NCBI GenBank assembly: GCA_019750095.1
Contig: JAIEOW010000055.1
Location: 1-64,000 of the forward strand
Direction: 5' to 3'
Length of the DNA: 64,000 nt
From: Phycisphaerales bacterium
GTDB lineage: Bacteria > Planctomycetota > Phycisphaerae > Phycisphaerales > UBA1924
Positions 34,293 through 42,991 of this stretch are shown here, one piece after another; position 1 is the first letter of the stretch; every line of letters starts with the position of its first letter. The translations under genes and the position numbers were made by a program. Below the pieces are notes generated by a model that saw only the letters and a list, made by a program, of their open reading frames with translations, made no database searches and had not been told where the DNA came from.

Positions 34293-34949
34293 ATGAGAAG
34301 CGCGTACTTCGGTGTGGTGCTGGCCGCGATGGCCGGCTCGTCGGCGTCTGCCGCCACGGTCTACGTCGACCAGTCGACGGCCCCCTGGCTCGGATTCATG
34401 AACGTGTTCGACCTCGGCGGCGGATTCGTGTTCCCAAGCCCCTGGGGCGTCAGCGATCTGCGGGCCTCGTTCAACGATCCCGCCCAGCAGCTCACCTTGA
34501 GCCCGAACACCATCGGCGATCCGGATCCGTTCTGGTACCAGGGCGGCGGCGCTCCCGGCTCACCTGGCAACAAGATCATGGAGGCGAACCTCTACCAGGA
34601 AGTCGTCACCGGACTCAGCGGCCAGAACGTTGTTTTTCAGGGAAATGTTCTCTCGAACACCTTCACGTCCGCCCACGTCGCTCGGTTCTTCATCCGTGAC
34701 TTCGCGCCGGACTTCTCGTCGGTGAACGAGACCTTCGCTCCCGTGGTGCCCGGTGCGTTCAGCCTCAGCTTGAACACGCTCCCGGGCGCTGGCCGAGTGG
34801 TGCAGTGGGGCGTGCAGGTTCGCGGCGTCAATGTCTGGGTGACCGACACCGCTCCGTTCGGAACCGCCGTGATCCAGACCATTCCGGCTCCGGCCTCGGC
34901 TGGGCTGATCGGCCTGGCGGGTCTGCTCGCGTCGCGTCGGCGTCGCTAA
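34293..34949 (+). CDS. secreted protein with PEP-CTERM-like tail
   Basis: The 218-residue product has a signal peptide (MRSAYFGVVLAAMAGSSASA, cleaved before ATVYV), a beta-rich body of unknown function, and a C-terminal tail IPAPASAGLIGLAGLLASRR plus two arginines. The tail pattern (PAP, hydrophobic, basic) is that of PEP-CTERM sorting signals, implying processing or anchoring at the cell envelope by an exosortase-type system. AGGAGAGAGA precedes the start. No catalytic motif was found. Confidence 0.75.
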   Translation: MRSAYFGVVLAAMAGSSASAATVYVDQSTAPWLGFMNVFDLGGGFVFPSPWGVSDLRASFNDPAQQLTLSPNTIGDPDPFWYQGGGAPGSPGNKIMEANLYQEVVTGLSGQNVVFQGNVLSNTFTSAHVARFFIRDFAPDFSSVNETFAPVVPGAFSLSLNTLPGAGRVVQWGVQVRGVNVWVTDTAPFGTAVIQTIPAPASAGLIGLAGLLASRRRR

Positions 34950-34981
34950 ATCGAAGTACTTGTCCAGCAAGTGTTTCCAAG

Positions 34982-35017
34982 CACCGCCAATCGATGAGAT
35001 TGGCGGTGTTGCTTTTT
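34982..35017 (+). terminator. intrinsic terminator
   Basis: CACCGCCAATC (34982-34992), loop GATGA and GATTGGCGGTG (34998-35008) make an 11-bp stem, followed by TTGCTTTTT. It ends the transcript of the PEP-CTERM-like gene. Confidence 0.9.
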
Positions 35018-35129
35018 GTGCCGATGGATGCACCGATTCTGGGGAGATCGCGATGCTGCGCGATATTGCGAAACAACGCCGCATCGGATCGTGCCCGCCT
35101 CAGGGCATTCTCAAAAAAGTTCAGATACA

Positions 35130-35146
35130 GCAACCGTAACAGTTGC
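35130..35146. promoter_or_regulatory. candidate operator upstream of the dockerin protein
   Basis: GCAACCGTAACAGTTGC is a 17-base dyad with 14 symmetric positions, about 95 bp upstream of the next start codon. Its form is like LacI-family operators, and a LacI-family regulator is encoded at 36285. The link is inference. Confidence 0.45.
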
Positions 35147-35240
35147 AGTGCAAGAAATGTTCAGGTAGATTGAAGGTGAAAGTGCCGCATTCTGCGGCGC
35201 GTGCGTCTGAATGCACCTGACTTTTTTCGGAGATGTACAC

Positions 35241-36191
35241 ATGTTTCAGAAGTTCCTGAGCATCACGGCGGTGGTGGCGGCGGGGTGTATCGCGTCGACG
35301 GCCAGCGGGCAGTCTGCGGTGGGCAATCCCGGCTTTGAGGTCGATGCCCTGTACGATCAGCCCGCACCGCCTCTTGGGAACTGGACCGGGTTCTTCGGCG
35401 GGCCTCCGTCTTCGACGCTGACCGCAATTCGTGACACCACGGCGCCGCGGACCGGCGCATCGGCGCTGAAACTCGCCATCTCCGGCGACGGCAACGCGTT
35501 CTGCGGCGTGCAGCAGCCGATCTCCGGCATCCAGCCCGGCGTCACCTATCGCATGCAGATGTGGGCTCGCGCTGGCGGTCCGATCAACAACGGGGTCGAG
35601 TTCCGCATCGAGTGGAAGAACGCCGGCGGCGGATTCACCGCGGGCCAGTTCGACCTCAATCAGGCCATCCAGAACTCGCTGACCAACACCTATCAGCAGT
35701 ACACCATCGAAGCCGTCGCTCCGGCGGGTACCACTCAGGCCACGCTGGTATTCGCCGCTCAGACCTTCACCTTCAACCCGCTGACGCCGGTCTTTGACAC
35801 GACCGCGTTCATCGACGATGTGACCTTCGCCGCTGTGGCGCTCCCGACGCAGGCGGCGTGCTGCCTGCCCGATGGTTCTTGCGTGGTGGCGCTCGTCGGC
35901 GCGTGTCCTTCTGGCTCGACCCAGCAGGCCACGGGCACCACGTGCTCGCCCAACAACTGCCCGGCTCCGAGCATCGGCGCCTGCTGCAACAATGCCACCG
36001 GCGGCTGCCTCGTGGTTGATCAGTCCGTCTGTGTGACCCTCGGCGCGAACTACCGCGGCAACGGCACAACGTGCAGCGTTGGCCAGTGCCCGGTCACGCC
36101 CGTCTGCCGTGCCGACTTCAACGGCCAGAACGGTGTCGACGTGCAGGACATCTTCGAGTTCCTGAATGCCTGGTTTGCCGGCTGCCCATAA
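35241..36191 (+). CDS. secreted protein with single GC-type dockerin repeat
   Basis: The start at 35241 has CGGAG 8 bases upstream and yields a signal peptide (MFQKFLSITAVVAAGCIAS). Residues about 30-205 form a carbohydrate-binding-like beta-sandwich (GNPGFEVDALYDQ, YRMQMWARAGG, TTAFIDDVTFA). Two cysteine-rich repeats follow (ACCLPDGSCVV and ACCNNATGGCLVV), then one GC-type dockerin half repeat (CRADFNGQNGVDVQDIFEFL). The GH16 enzyme in this locus carries two such repeats. The protein is probably surface-attached and part of polysaccharide capture; no catalytic residues were seen. Confidence 0.8.
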   Translation: MFQKFLSITAVVAAGCIASTASGQSAVGNPGFEVDALYDQPAPPLGNWTGFFGGPPSSTLTAIRDTTAPRTGASALKLAISGDGNAFCGVQQPISGIQPGVTYRMQMWARAGGPINNGVEFRIEWKNAGGGFTAGQFDLNQAIQNSLTNTYQQYTIEAVAPAGTTQATLVFAAQTFTFNPLTPVFDTTAFIDDVTFAAVALPTQAACCLPDGSCVVALVGACPSGSTQQATGTTCSPNNCPAPSIGACCNNATGGCLVVDQSVCVTLGANYRGNGTTCSVGQCPVTPVCRADFNGQNGVDVQDIFEFLNAWFAGCP

Positions 36192-36207
36192 GCTGCGGCC
36201 GAACCGT

Positions 36208-36250
36208 GCCGGGAGGCGGCCCGTGCCGCCCGCCTCCCGGCGATTTTCTT
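36208..36250 (+). terminator. intrinsic terminator before the LacI gene
   Basis: GCCGGGAGGCG (36208-36218) pairs with CGCCTCCCGGC (36231-36241) and is followed by GATTTTCTT. It insulates the regulator and sugar operon from the dockerin gene. Confidence 0.88.
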
Positions 36251-36284
36251 TGCTTCTAACCAAGGGCTGAGCAAGGACTGCCGC

Positions 36285-37346
36285 ATGTCTTCGGTACGAG
36301 CCATCGCCAAAATCGCCAAAGTCTCGGTCGCCACGGTCTCTCGCGCGCTCAACAACCACCCGGATGTTGATCCGGCGACACGCGACCGGGTCCTCTCGGC
36401 GGCCAACCAGAGCGGATACGCGCCCCAGATGGGAAAGCGGCTGACCACCGTCATCGGGCTGGTCTATCCGGGCGAGCCGGTCAAGGCCGATTACGGCGCG
36501 TTCGACTCGGCGGTCCTCGCCGGCATCCTGCGCGGGGTCAACGACCACAAGTTCGATGTCAAGCTCATCAACCTGCAGCGCGACAAGTCCATCGAAGAGA
36601 CGTACACCCAGTTCTTCATGCGCAAGGGGCTTCGAGGCATCGTCCTGCGGACGTTTGAGAACACGCGGTCAATCTGCTCGGCGGTGGCGGCGGAGGGCTT
36701 TCCCTCCATCGTCGTCGCTGACCGATTCGAAGATCCGCGGGTGAACTTCATCTGCTGCGATTCCAAGGGCGACAGCCGACGGGCGGTTGAGCACCTCATC
36801 CAGCTCGGGCATCGTCGCATCGCCTGCTGCGTGCACCATGTTCCCGATACCGACCACCGCGATCGTCGCGAGGGTTATGCCGAGGCGCTCCAGGATCATG
36901 CGATCCCGTTCGATCCCGCGCTCGCGTACGACATCGTCGGCAGCTTTGACGGTGGCGTGGCCGCGATCAACCGGATCATGGGTCAGCCCCGCCCGCCCAC
37001 GGCGATCTACTTCACCGATCCCCTGGCGACGCTCGGCGCGATGCGGCGCTGCCAGGAGCTGGATGTCCGTGTCCCGCATGATCTCTCGATCGTCGGTTTC
37101 GATGACAGCGATATCCGCCAGCACACCTGGCCTCCGTTCACGGCCGTCTGCCAGGATGCGAAGATGCTCGGCGAAGAGGCCGCCCGATGGCTGACCGCCA
37201 GCGTGCTTGGCCAGGCGCCGTCTCGTCTGCGTCTCATCCGGCAGACGATGTTGGAAGTCAATCTCACCACCGCGCCACCACCCAAGGTTCAGTTCCGCGT
37301 GCTGCCCGACGGCACGCGCTTGTCCGTCGGTGAAACCCAGTCCTGA
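36285..37346 (+). CDS. LacI-family transcriptional regulator
   Basis: The 353-residue regulator has an N-terminal helix-turn-helix ([20 protein letters not shown], with [14 protein letters not shown] after it) and a periplasmic-binding-protein-like sugar domain ([36 protein letters not shown]). It stands at the head of the sugar-transport and glycosidase genes and probably represses them until a breakdown sugar binds. The family size and motif order are normal. Confidence 0.92.
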   Translation: MSSVRAIAKIAKVSVATVSRALNNHPDVDPATRDRVLSAANQSGYAPQMGKRLTTVIGLVYPGEPVKADYGAFDSAVLAGILRGVNDHKFDVKLINLQRDKSIEETYTQFFMRKGLRGIVLRTFENTRSICSAVAAEGFPSIVVADRFEDPRVNFICCDSKGDSRRAVEHLIQLGHRRIACCVHHVPDTDHRDRREGYAEALQDHAIPFDPALAYDIVGSFDGGVAAINRIMGQPRPPTAIYFTDPLATLGAMRRCQELDVRVPHDLSIVGFDDSDIRQHTWPPFTAVCQDAKMLGEEAARWLTASVLGQAPSRLRLIRQTMLEVNLTTAPPPKVQFRVLPDGTRLSVGETQS

Positions 37347-37405
37347 ATCACTCCGTCCGGAGCGCGTCTCGTGCTCCGTGTGTTGCACACACTTTTGAGG
37401 GCGAC

Positions 37406-38356
37406 ATGAAAAGCATCTGTCAGCATCGCCAGACCAGCACCCAGGTTCGTTTCGGATTTACACTCATCGAACTGCTGGTGGTCATCGCGATCATCGCCCT
37501 GCTCATCGGCATCCTGCTGCCGGCGCTCGGCAAGGCGCGGGACTCGGCGCGCGACATTCTGTGCCGATCCAACCTCCGCCAGCTTGCGCTCGCGCAGAAC
37601 ATCTACGCGACCGACAGCAACGGCAAGTTTCCGCCGATTCTTGAAGCTGCTCCAGACCCCGAGACCAACAAGCTCAACATGATCTGGTACGACGAGACCC
37701 GGATCGGGCGTTATCTGCCGCAGCAGAACGACTCGAACCTGCTCACGACCAGCCCAAAGAACAACACGGTGGGCGGCGGGGTCATGCAGTGTCCGAATCA
37801 TCCTCAGGCGGGTCGCTCGTACAGCATGAACTTCTGGGCCGCGAGTGCGGGCAGTTGGCGGAACACCTCGGGCAAGCTGGAGTCCTTTGCTCCGGGCGCG
37901 AATCCTCTTGTCCCTCAGGAGGCTCAACTTGGGCGCGGATTCGATCTGAACGTGGACCTGCCTTCCAAAACCCTCGTCATGGGCGAGGCATGGGGCACTT
38001 TCCGCTCCGATGATCCGGCCAAGCCCCGCACATGGTTCACCAATGGTCAGATCGGGTACATCGGTACTCCGGGGCTGCGTTTCGGCGGCGGCACCGGGCT
38101 CGGCGGATTCGCGTTCCCGGAAGTTGACTTCCGGCTGTCTCCGGAATGGACCGGCACATTCCCCAAGTCTTACCTGCCCTATTACCGCCATCCCCGGCGG
38201 ACCGCGGAACTCGACGCGCTCAAGGGCAGTACCAACATCGGCTTCGTCGACGGCCATGTTGATCAGTTCGGTGTTGAGAAACTTGTGAATCGCGCCACCG
38301 GCAAGAGCACCAAGAACGTCCTCTGGTCCACGCTCGATTTCACGATGGAGCCGTGA
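37406..38356 (+). CDS. prepilin-like protein (H-x-DG planctomycete type)
   Basis: The N-terminus has a type IV prepilin cleavage and transmembrane segment, [20 protein letters not shown] with cleavage before F. The C-terminal [13 protein letters not shown] matches the H-x-DG motif of the very large planctomycete family of type II secretion-like pseudopilins. Such proteins often lie beside glycan-degrading genes, but their function is not established. GAGGGCGAC precedes the ATG. It lies between the LacI regulator and the ABC transporter in the same orientation. Confidence 0.88.
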   Translation: MKSICQHRQTSTQVRFGFTLIELLVVIAIIALLIGILLPALGKARDSARDILCRSNLRQLALAQNIYATDSNGKFPPILEAAPDPETNKLNMIWYDETRIGRYLPQQNDSNLLTTSPKNNTVGGGVMQCPNHPQAGRSYSMNFWAASAGSWRNTSGKLESFAPGANPLVPQEAQLGRGFDLNVDLPSKTLVMGEAWGTFRSDDPAKPRTWFTNGQIGYIGTPGLRFGGGTGLGGFAFPEVDFRLSPEWTGTFPKSYLPYYRHPRRTAELDALKGSTNIGFVDGHVDQFGVEKLVNRATGKSTKNVLWSTLDFTMEP

Positions 38357-38387
38357 TCGCTTCAGCCACCATCTTGGATCAAGACCA

Positions 38388-39797
38388 GTGATCGACGCCG
38401 TGATCGATTCGATACGACGATGGTCGGCCTCGCTCGGGGTCCTGGTCATCGCGTTGCTGGCGATCGGGTCATCCATCGCGGTCGTCGCCATCCCCGCGAA
38501 GTCGGCGACCGGCGTGCAGATGTGGACGTTTGCCCGGCTGCACAAGCAGATGTACGACCCGATCATCGCCGATTGGCCCGCGGAATCTCGGCCGCAGATC
38601 GCGCTGCTCAGCCATCCCGCACTCGAGCGGCGCATGCTCCAGGGTTTTCTGACCAGCACGCCCACGGCGGATCTGATCGAGTGTGAACGCCGCTCGGTCG
38701 GCCGCGCCTTTGTGGGGCCACTAGACAGCGTCGGGTTCACGGACATGACCGATCGATTGCGATCCGAGGGGCTGCTTGAACAGATCAACATGCCGTCCTT
38801 CGGGCCGTGGTCATCGCGCGGGCGGATCTTCGGCCTGCCGCACGATGTGCATCCGGTGATGCTGGGGTATCGCGCCGACATTGTCGAGGCCGCCGGGATC
38901 GATGTTTCGACGATCGAGACGTGGGACGACTTCGTTCGCGTGCTCGGTCCGCTGATGAGCGAGAAGGGGCCAGACGGCAAGCCCAAGCGGTATCTGCTGA
39001 ACATCTGGGAAGACAAAGAGGATCTGATCGAACTGCTGCTCCTGCAGGCCGGCGGCGGGTTCTTTGATGAGCAGGAGCGCGTGCGGATCGCCACGCCGAC
39101 CAACGCCCGGGTGATCTCGACCATCGTGACATGGTGCCGAGGACCTGGGCGCATCGCGGCAGACGCTGCCGACTTTTCCGCAAGCGGCAATCAGCTCAAG
39201 GCCGACGGATACGTCGTCGCGGCGTTCATGCCCGATTGGATGTGCAACGTCTGGAAGAACGAGATTCCGCAGCTCTCGGGTAAGATCCGATTGATGCCGC
39301 TGCCGGCGTGGACCAAAGGCGGCCGAAGGACCAGCGTGTGGGGCGGCACGATGCTCGGAATATCGAAGACGGCCCCGGATCAGGAGCGACTCTGGAAGAT
39401 CGCCAGCAAGCTGTACCTGTCGCCCGAACTTGCCCGATCGCTCTACAGCACCGGCGACATCATCACGCCCGTGCGCACGCTCTGGAATGACCCGATCTTC
39501 AGCGAGCCCGATCCGTACTTTTCCGGGCAGCGCAAAGGACGGGACTACATCGCCCTCGCGCCCGATGTGCCGATGAGGACGAGCTCGCCTTACAACGTGA
39601 TGGCCAAGCTGCGCGTGCAGACGGCGGTGATCTCCCTCTCGGCCCACGCGCAGCGCGTGGGCGCAACGAGTGTTGAGGCCCTTGAGCCCAGGGCGATGGA
39701 GCTGCTGAAGGTCGCCGAAGATCAGGTGAGGGCACAGATCGAACGAAACGTCTTTCTGAACACCAGCGCCGAGCGCCCGGCGCGAGGTGGAGTATGA
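38388..39797 (+). CDS. sugar ABC transporter substrate-binding protein
   Basis: This 469-residue binding protein has an N-terminal hydrophobic segment (VLVIALLAIGSSIAVVAIP), so it is anchored or exported, and resembles family-1 sugar-binding proteins: GRIFGLPHDVHPVMLGYR, ETWDDFVRVLGPLMSEKG, and RRTSVWGGTMLGISKT. The GTG start is at 38388. Stop and start of the next permease overlap (ATGA). Together with the two permeases it forms an importer for an oligosaccharide. Confidence 0.88.
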   Translation: MIDAVIDSIRRWSASLGVLVIALLAIGSSIAVVAIPAKSATGVQMWTFARLHKQMYDPIIADWPAESRPQIALLSHPALERRMLQGFLTSTPTADLIECERRSVGRAFVGPLDSVGFTDMTDRLRSEGLLEQINMPSFGPWSSRGRIFGLPHDVHPVMLGYRADIVEAAGIDVSTIETWDDFVRVLGPLMSEKGPDGKPKRYLLNIWEDKEDLIELLLLQAGGGFFDEQERVRIATPTNARVISTIVTWCRGPGRIAADAADFSASGNQLKADGYVVAAFMPDWMCNVWKNEIPQLSGKIRLMPLPAWTKGGRRTSVWGGTMLGISKTAPDQERLWKIASKLYLSPELARSLYSTGDIITPVRTLWNDPIFSEPDPYFSGQRKGRDYIALAPDVPMRTSSPYNVMAKLRVQTAVISLSAHAQRVGATSVEALEPRAMELLKVAEDQVRAQIERNVFLNTSAERPARGGV

Positions 39798-40687
39798 AGC
39801 GCGGCGCGCCGAAGTTCAACGTCGCGCCATGGGTGCTGCTCGCGCCTTTTCTCGTCTGCTTCGGCGTGTTCTTTGCCGTGCCGTTGGTGCAGTCGGTCGG
39901 TCTGTCGATGCGGCAGACCTTTGGCCCCGCGCACTCAGAGTTTGTCGGTGCGGCAAACTATCGAAACGTGCTGATCGATCCGCTGTTCTGGAAAGCCGTC
40001 CGGAACACGATCGCGTTCACCGCCGGCAGCGTGCTCATCCAGCTTCCGCTTGCGCTCCTGCTGGCGATGCTGCTGAATCGGCCGGGGATTCGCGGCCGCG
40101 CGATCTTTCGCGCGATCTTCTTCGCCCCGGTGCTGGTCGGGGTGGTGTTCGTGGCGATGATCTTCGGCGTGATCTTCGAGAAGCGCACAGGGCTTGTGAA
40201 TCAGGCCCTGCACTCGATGATCGGATGGGATCTCGACTTTCCGTGGCTGCAGATGTACGTCATGCCCGCGCTCATCATCGCCTCGCTGTGGCAGTATCTC
40301 GGCTTCAATATGGTGTACTTTCTCGGCGCGCTCCAGAACGTTCGCAAGGAACTGGTTGAGGCCTCGACGCTCGACGGCGCAGGGCCATGGCAGCGCTTTC
40401 GGCACGTGATCGTTCCCCAGATCCGCCCGGTGGCGAGCTTCGTCGTGCTGCTCTCCATCGTCGGGAGTTTTCAGATCTTTGAGCTGCCGTATGTCCTGTT
40501 CAACGGCACGGCGGGCCCGGACAACCGGGGACTCACCGTCGTCATGTATCTGTATCAGATGGGCTTTGATCAGGGCGATCTGGGATATGCCAGTGCGGTC
40601 GGGTGGTTGCTCGCGGTGCTGCTGATGGTGTTCGCGCTGTTCCAGCGTCGGCTTGCCGGGGAGTCCAAACAGGGGGTCCGCGCATGA
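39794..40687 (+). CDS. sugar ABC transporter permease (MalF-type)
   Basis: The 297-residue inner-membrane permease has six hydrophobic segments, beginning PWVLLAPFLVCFGVFFAVPL. The EAA motif (ELVEASTLDGAGPWQRFRHV) that contacts the ATPase is clear. It overlaps both the binding-protein gene and the second permease by 4 bases. The pair corresponds to MalF/MalG-type (CUT1) importers. Confidence 0.93.
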   Translation: MKRGAPKFNVAPWVLLAPFLVCFGVFFAVPLVQSVGLSMRQTFGPAHSEFVGAANYRNVLIDPLFWKAVRNTIAFTAGSVLIQLPLALLLAMLLNRPGIRGRAIFRAIFFAPVLVGVVFVAMIFGVIFEKRTGLVNQALHSMIGWDLDFPWLQMYVMPALIIASLWQYLGFNMVYFLGALQNVRKELVEASTLDGAGPWQRFRHVIVPQIRPVASFVVLLSIVGSFQIFELPYVLFNGTAGPDNRGLTVVMYLYQMGFDQGDLGYASAVGWLLAVLLMVFALFQRRLAGESKQGVRA

Positions 40688-41544
40688 GCGAAGCACCGAA
40701 GCACGATCGCACGCACTGGGGCGTGTACATGCTGCTGCTGCTGGGCGCGGCGCTCACGCTTGTGCCGTTTCTGTGGCTCGTGTGCGGGGCATTCAAGCGC
40801 AACGAGGACTTTTTCACCTCCACGTTTCTCCCGCGGGGCGAGGGCTTCCTCGGCATCGCGTGGTCCAAGCTGACGCTGGACAACTTCCGGACCTTGCTCG
40901 ACTCATCGGGCATCCTCCGGTCGATGCTCAACTCGGTCTTCCTGTCATCGGTGACCGCCGTTCTGGCGACGCTGGTGTGCGCAGCCGCCGGGTTTGCGCT
41001 CGCCAAGCACGAGTTCCGCGGTCGACGTCTGATCACGGCGATCGTTCTTGTGGCCGTGATCGTTCCGCCCACGCTCCTGCTCGCGCCCGGGTATCAGTTG
41101 CTCTTCAAGCTGGACATGCTGAACTCGTTCAGCGGGCTCGTTATCCCAGCGCTCGCGCCGGCGTTCGGCGTGTATCTGTTCCGTCAGGCCGCGTCCAGCT
41201 CTGTGCCCAACGAGCTGATCGAGGCCGCTCGGATCGATGGTTGCGGCGAGCTGAGAGTCTTCTTCACCGTGGCAATGCCGCTGCTCCGACCGATGGCCGG
41301 GGCGTTCATGTTGATCACGTTTCTCGGGGTGTGGAACAACTTCATCAACCCGCAGATCGTGCTGCAGAGCGAGAGCAAGCTTCCGCTCGCGGTCGCTGTC
41401 AGCCAGCTTCGGGGTGTGTACTACCAGGACTACGGCCTGCAGATCGCGGGCACGCTTGCATCGGTTGTTCCGGTGCTGGCGCTCTTTCTGCTTCTTCAGC
41501 GTGAGTTCATTTCCGGTCTGACCAGCGGTGCGGTCAAGGAGTGA
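40684..41544 (+). CDS. sugar ABC transporter permease (MalG-type)
   Basis: The start at 40684 gives a 286-residue permease with six hydrophobic segments (VYMLLLLGAALTLVPFLWLV at the N-terminus) and the EAA loop ELIEAARIDGCGELRVFFTV. It is the second membrane subunit of the CUT1-type importer. No ATP-binding subunit is encoded nearby, which is common where a shared MsmK-like ATPase serves many importers. It overlaps the beta-glucosidase start (GTGA). Confidence 0.93.
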   Translation: MSEAPKHDRTHWGVYMLLLLGAALTLVPFLWLVCGAFKRNEDFFTSTFLPRGEGFLGIAWSKLTLDNFRTLLDSSGILRSMLNSVFLSSVTAVLATLVCAAAGFALAKHEFRGRRLITAIVLVAVIVPPTLLLAPGYQLLFKLDMLNSFSGLVIPALAPAFGVYLFRQAASSSVPNELIEAARIDGCGELRVFFTVAMPLLRPMAGAFMLITFLGVWNNFINPQIVLQSESKLPLAVAVSQLRGVYYQDYGLQIAGTLASVVPVLALFLLLQREFISGLTSGAVKE

Positions 41545-42983
41545 CCGCATCAGGAGTTGACGACACGATGTTTCCAGAGACTTTCAAATGGGGCGCCGCT
41601 TCGAGCGCCTACCAGATCGAGGGTGCCGCGGCGGTCGATGGCCGCGGGCCGTCGGTGTGGGATGAGTTCTGCAAAAAGCCCAACGCCGTCCACCTCAACC
41701 AGACGGGAGAGACGGCGTGCGATCACTACCACCGATTCCGCGAAGATGTCGGGATCATGCAGTCGATCGGGCTGAAGGCCTATCGGTTCTCAATCTCTTG
41801 GCCCCGAGTGCTGCCCGAGGGCACCGGCAAAGCCAACGCTGCCGGGCTTGAGTTCTACGACCGCCTGGTCGACGCGCTGCTTGAGAAGGGCATCGAGCCC
41901 TGGGTCACGCTCTTTCACTGGGACATGCCGCAGGCCCTGCAGGCACGCGGCGGGTGGCTCGAACGCGACTCGGCCCACTGGTTTGCCGACTATGCCCGCG
42001 TGATGGTCACGCGGTTGTCGGACCGCGTGGGGCACTGGATCACGCTCAACGAGCCGCAGGTGTACATCAATCTGGGTCATAAGGATGGCAAGCACGCGCC
42101 GGGGCTGACGCTGAGCTTTGCGGATTGCCTCAAGGCAAGCCATCACACGCTGCTCGCCCACGGTCTGGCGACGCAGGCACTCCGCGCCCACGCCCGCAAG
42201 CCGATCAAGATCGGCTGGGCACCCGTTGGTCACACAGTGTGCGCCGCAACCAAGGAAGTGGCCGACATCGACGCTGCACGCACGGCGATGTTTGCGATCA
42301 CGCGCAAGGACTTCTGGAACAACACCTGGTTCGGCGATCCGGTCTGCCTCGGGCACTATCCCGCCGATGGTGTCGAGCTCTTCGCGGGCGACATGCCGAA
42401 GATCGAACCCGGAGACATGAAGACGATCTGCCAGCCGCTCGACTTCTACGGCGTGAACATCTATAGCGGATCCGAAGTTCGTGCAGGCCCGGATGGCAAG
42501 CCGCAGGAGATCGCTCCGCCACCCGGCGCGCCGATCACCACGTTCCGGTGGCTCATCCGCCCCGAGGTGCTCTACTGGGGTCCGCGGCTGATCGCAGAGC
42601 GGTACCGACTTCCGGTGGTCATCACCGAGAACGGCATGTCCAACGTGGACCTCGTTGATCTCGATGGGCGAGTGCAGGACCCCCAGCGCATCGACTACAC
42701 CCGGCGGCACCTTCTGGAAGTGCAGCGGGCGATCGCTGATGGCGTGAACATTAGCGGGTACTTCCACTGGTCCATCATGGACAACTTCGAGTGGGCAGAA
42801 GGTTATAAAGAACGATTCGGCATGGTCCATGTTGACTATGTGACTCTGCAGCGCAGACTCAAGGAGTCCGCCATGTGGTACAAACAAGTCATCGCAACCA
42901 ACGGCGCATCGCTCGCGAAGAGACTCGATGCCGCTCTGCCGGTCGTGCTTCCGCGGTCTGCCGCGAATCTCTTGAACAAGTGA
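41541..42983 (+). CDS. GH1 beta-glucosidase
   Basis: Family GH1 retaining beta-glycosidase, lacking a signal peptide and so cytoplasmic. The acid/base glutamate is in TLNEP (E171) and the nucleophile in ITENG (E363), both exactly as expected; FKWGAASSAYQIEGA and GYFHWSIMDNFEW are further family marks. It would hydrolyse imported beta-linked gluco-oligosaccharides to glucose. The GTG start overlaps the permease stop, though ATG at 41568 (MFPETFKWG) is a plausible alternative. Confidence 0.94.
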   Translation: MTASGVDDTMFPETFKWGAASSAYQIEGAAAVDGRGPSVWDEFCKKPNAVHLNQTGETACDHYHRFREDVGIMQSIGLKAYRFSISWPRVLPEGTGKANAAGLEFYDRLVDALLEKGIEPWVTLFHWDMPQALQARGGWLERDSAHWFADYARVMVTRLSDRVGHWITLNEPQVYINLGHKDGKHAPGLTLSFADCLKASHHTLLAHGLATQALRAHARKPIKIGWAPVGHTVCAATKEVADIDAARTAMFAITRKDFWNNTWFGDPVCLGHYPADGVELFAGDMPKIEPGDMKTICQPLDFYGVNIYSGSEVRAGPDGKPQEIAPPPGAPITTFRWLIRPEVLYWGPRLIAERYRLPVVITENGMSNVDLVDLDGRVQDPQRIDYTRRHLLEVQRAIADGVNISGYFHWSIMDNFEWAEGYKERFGMVHVDYVTLQRRLKESAMWYKQVIATNGASLAKRLDAALPVVLPRSAANLLNK

Positions 42984-42991
42984 GGCCCATC

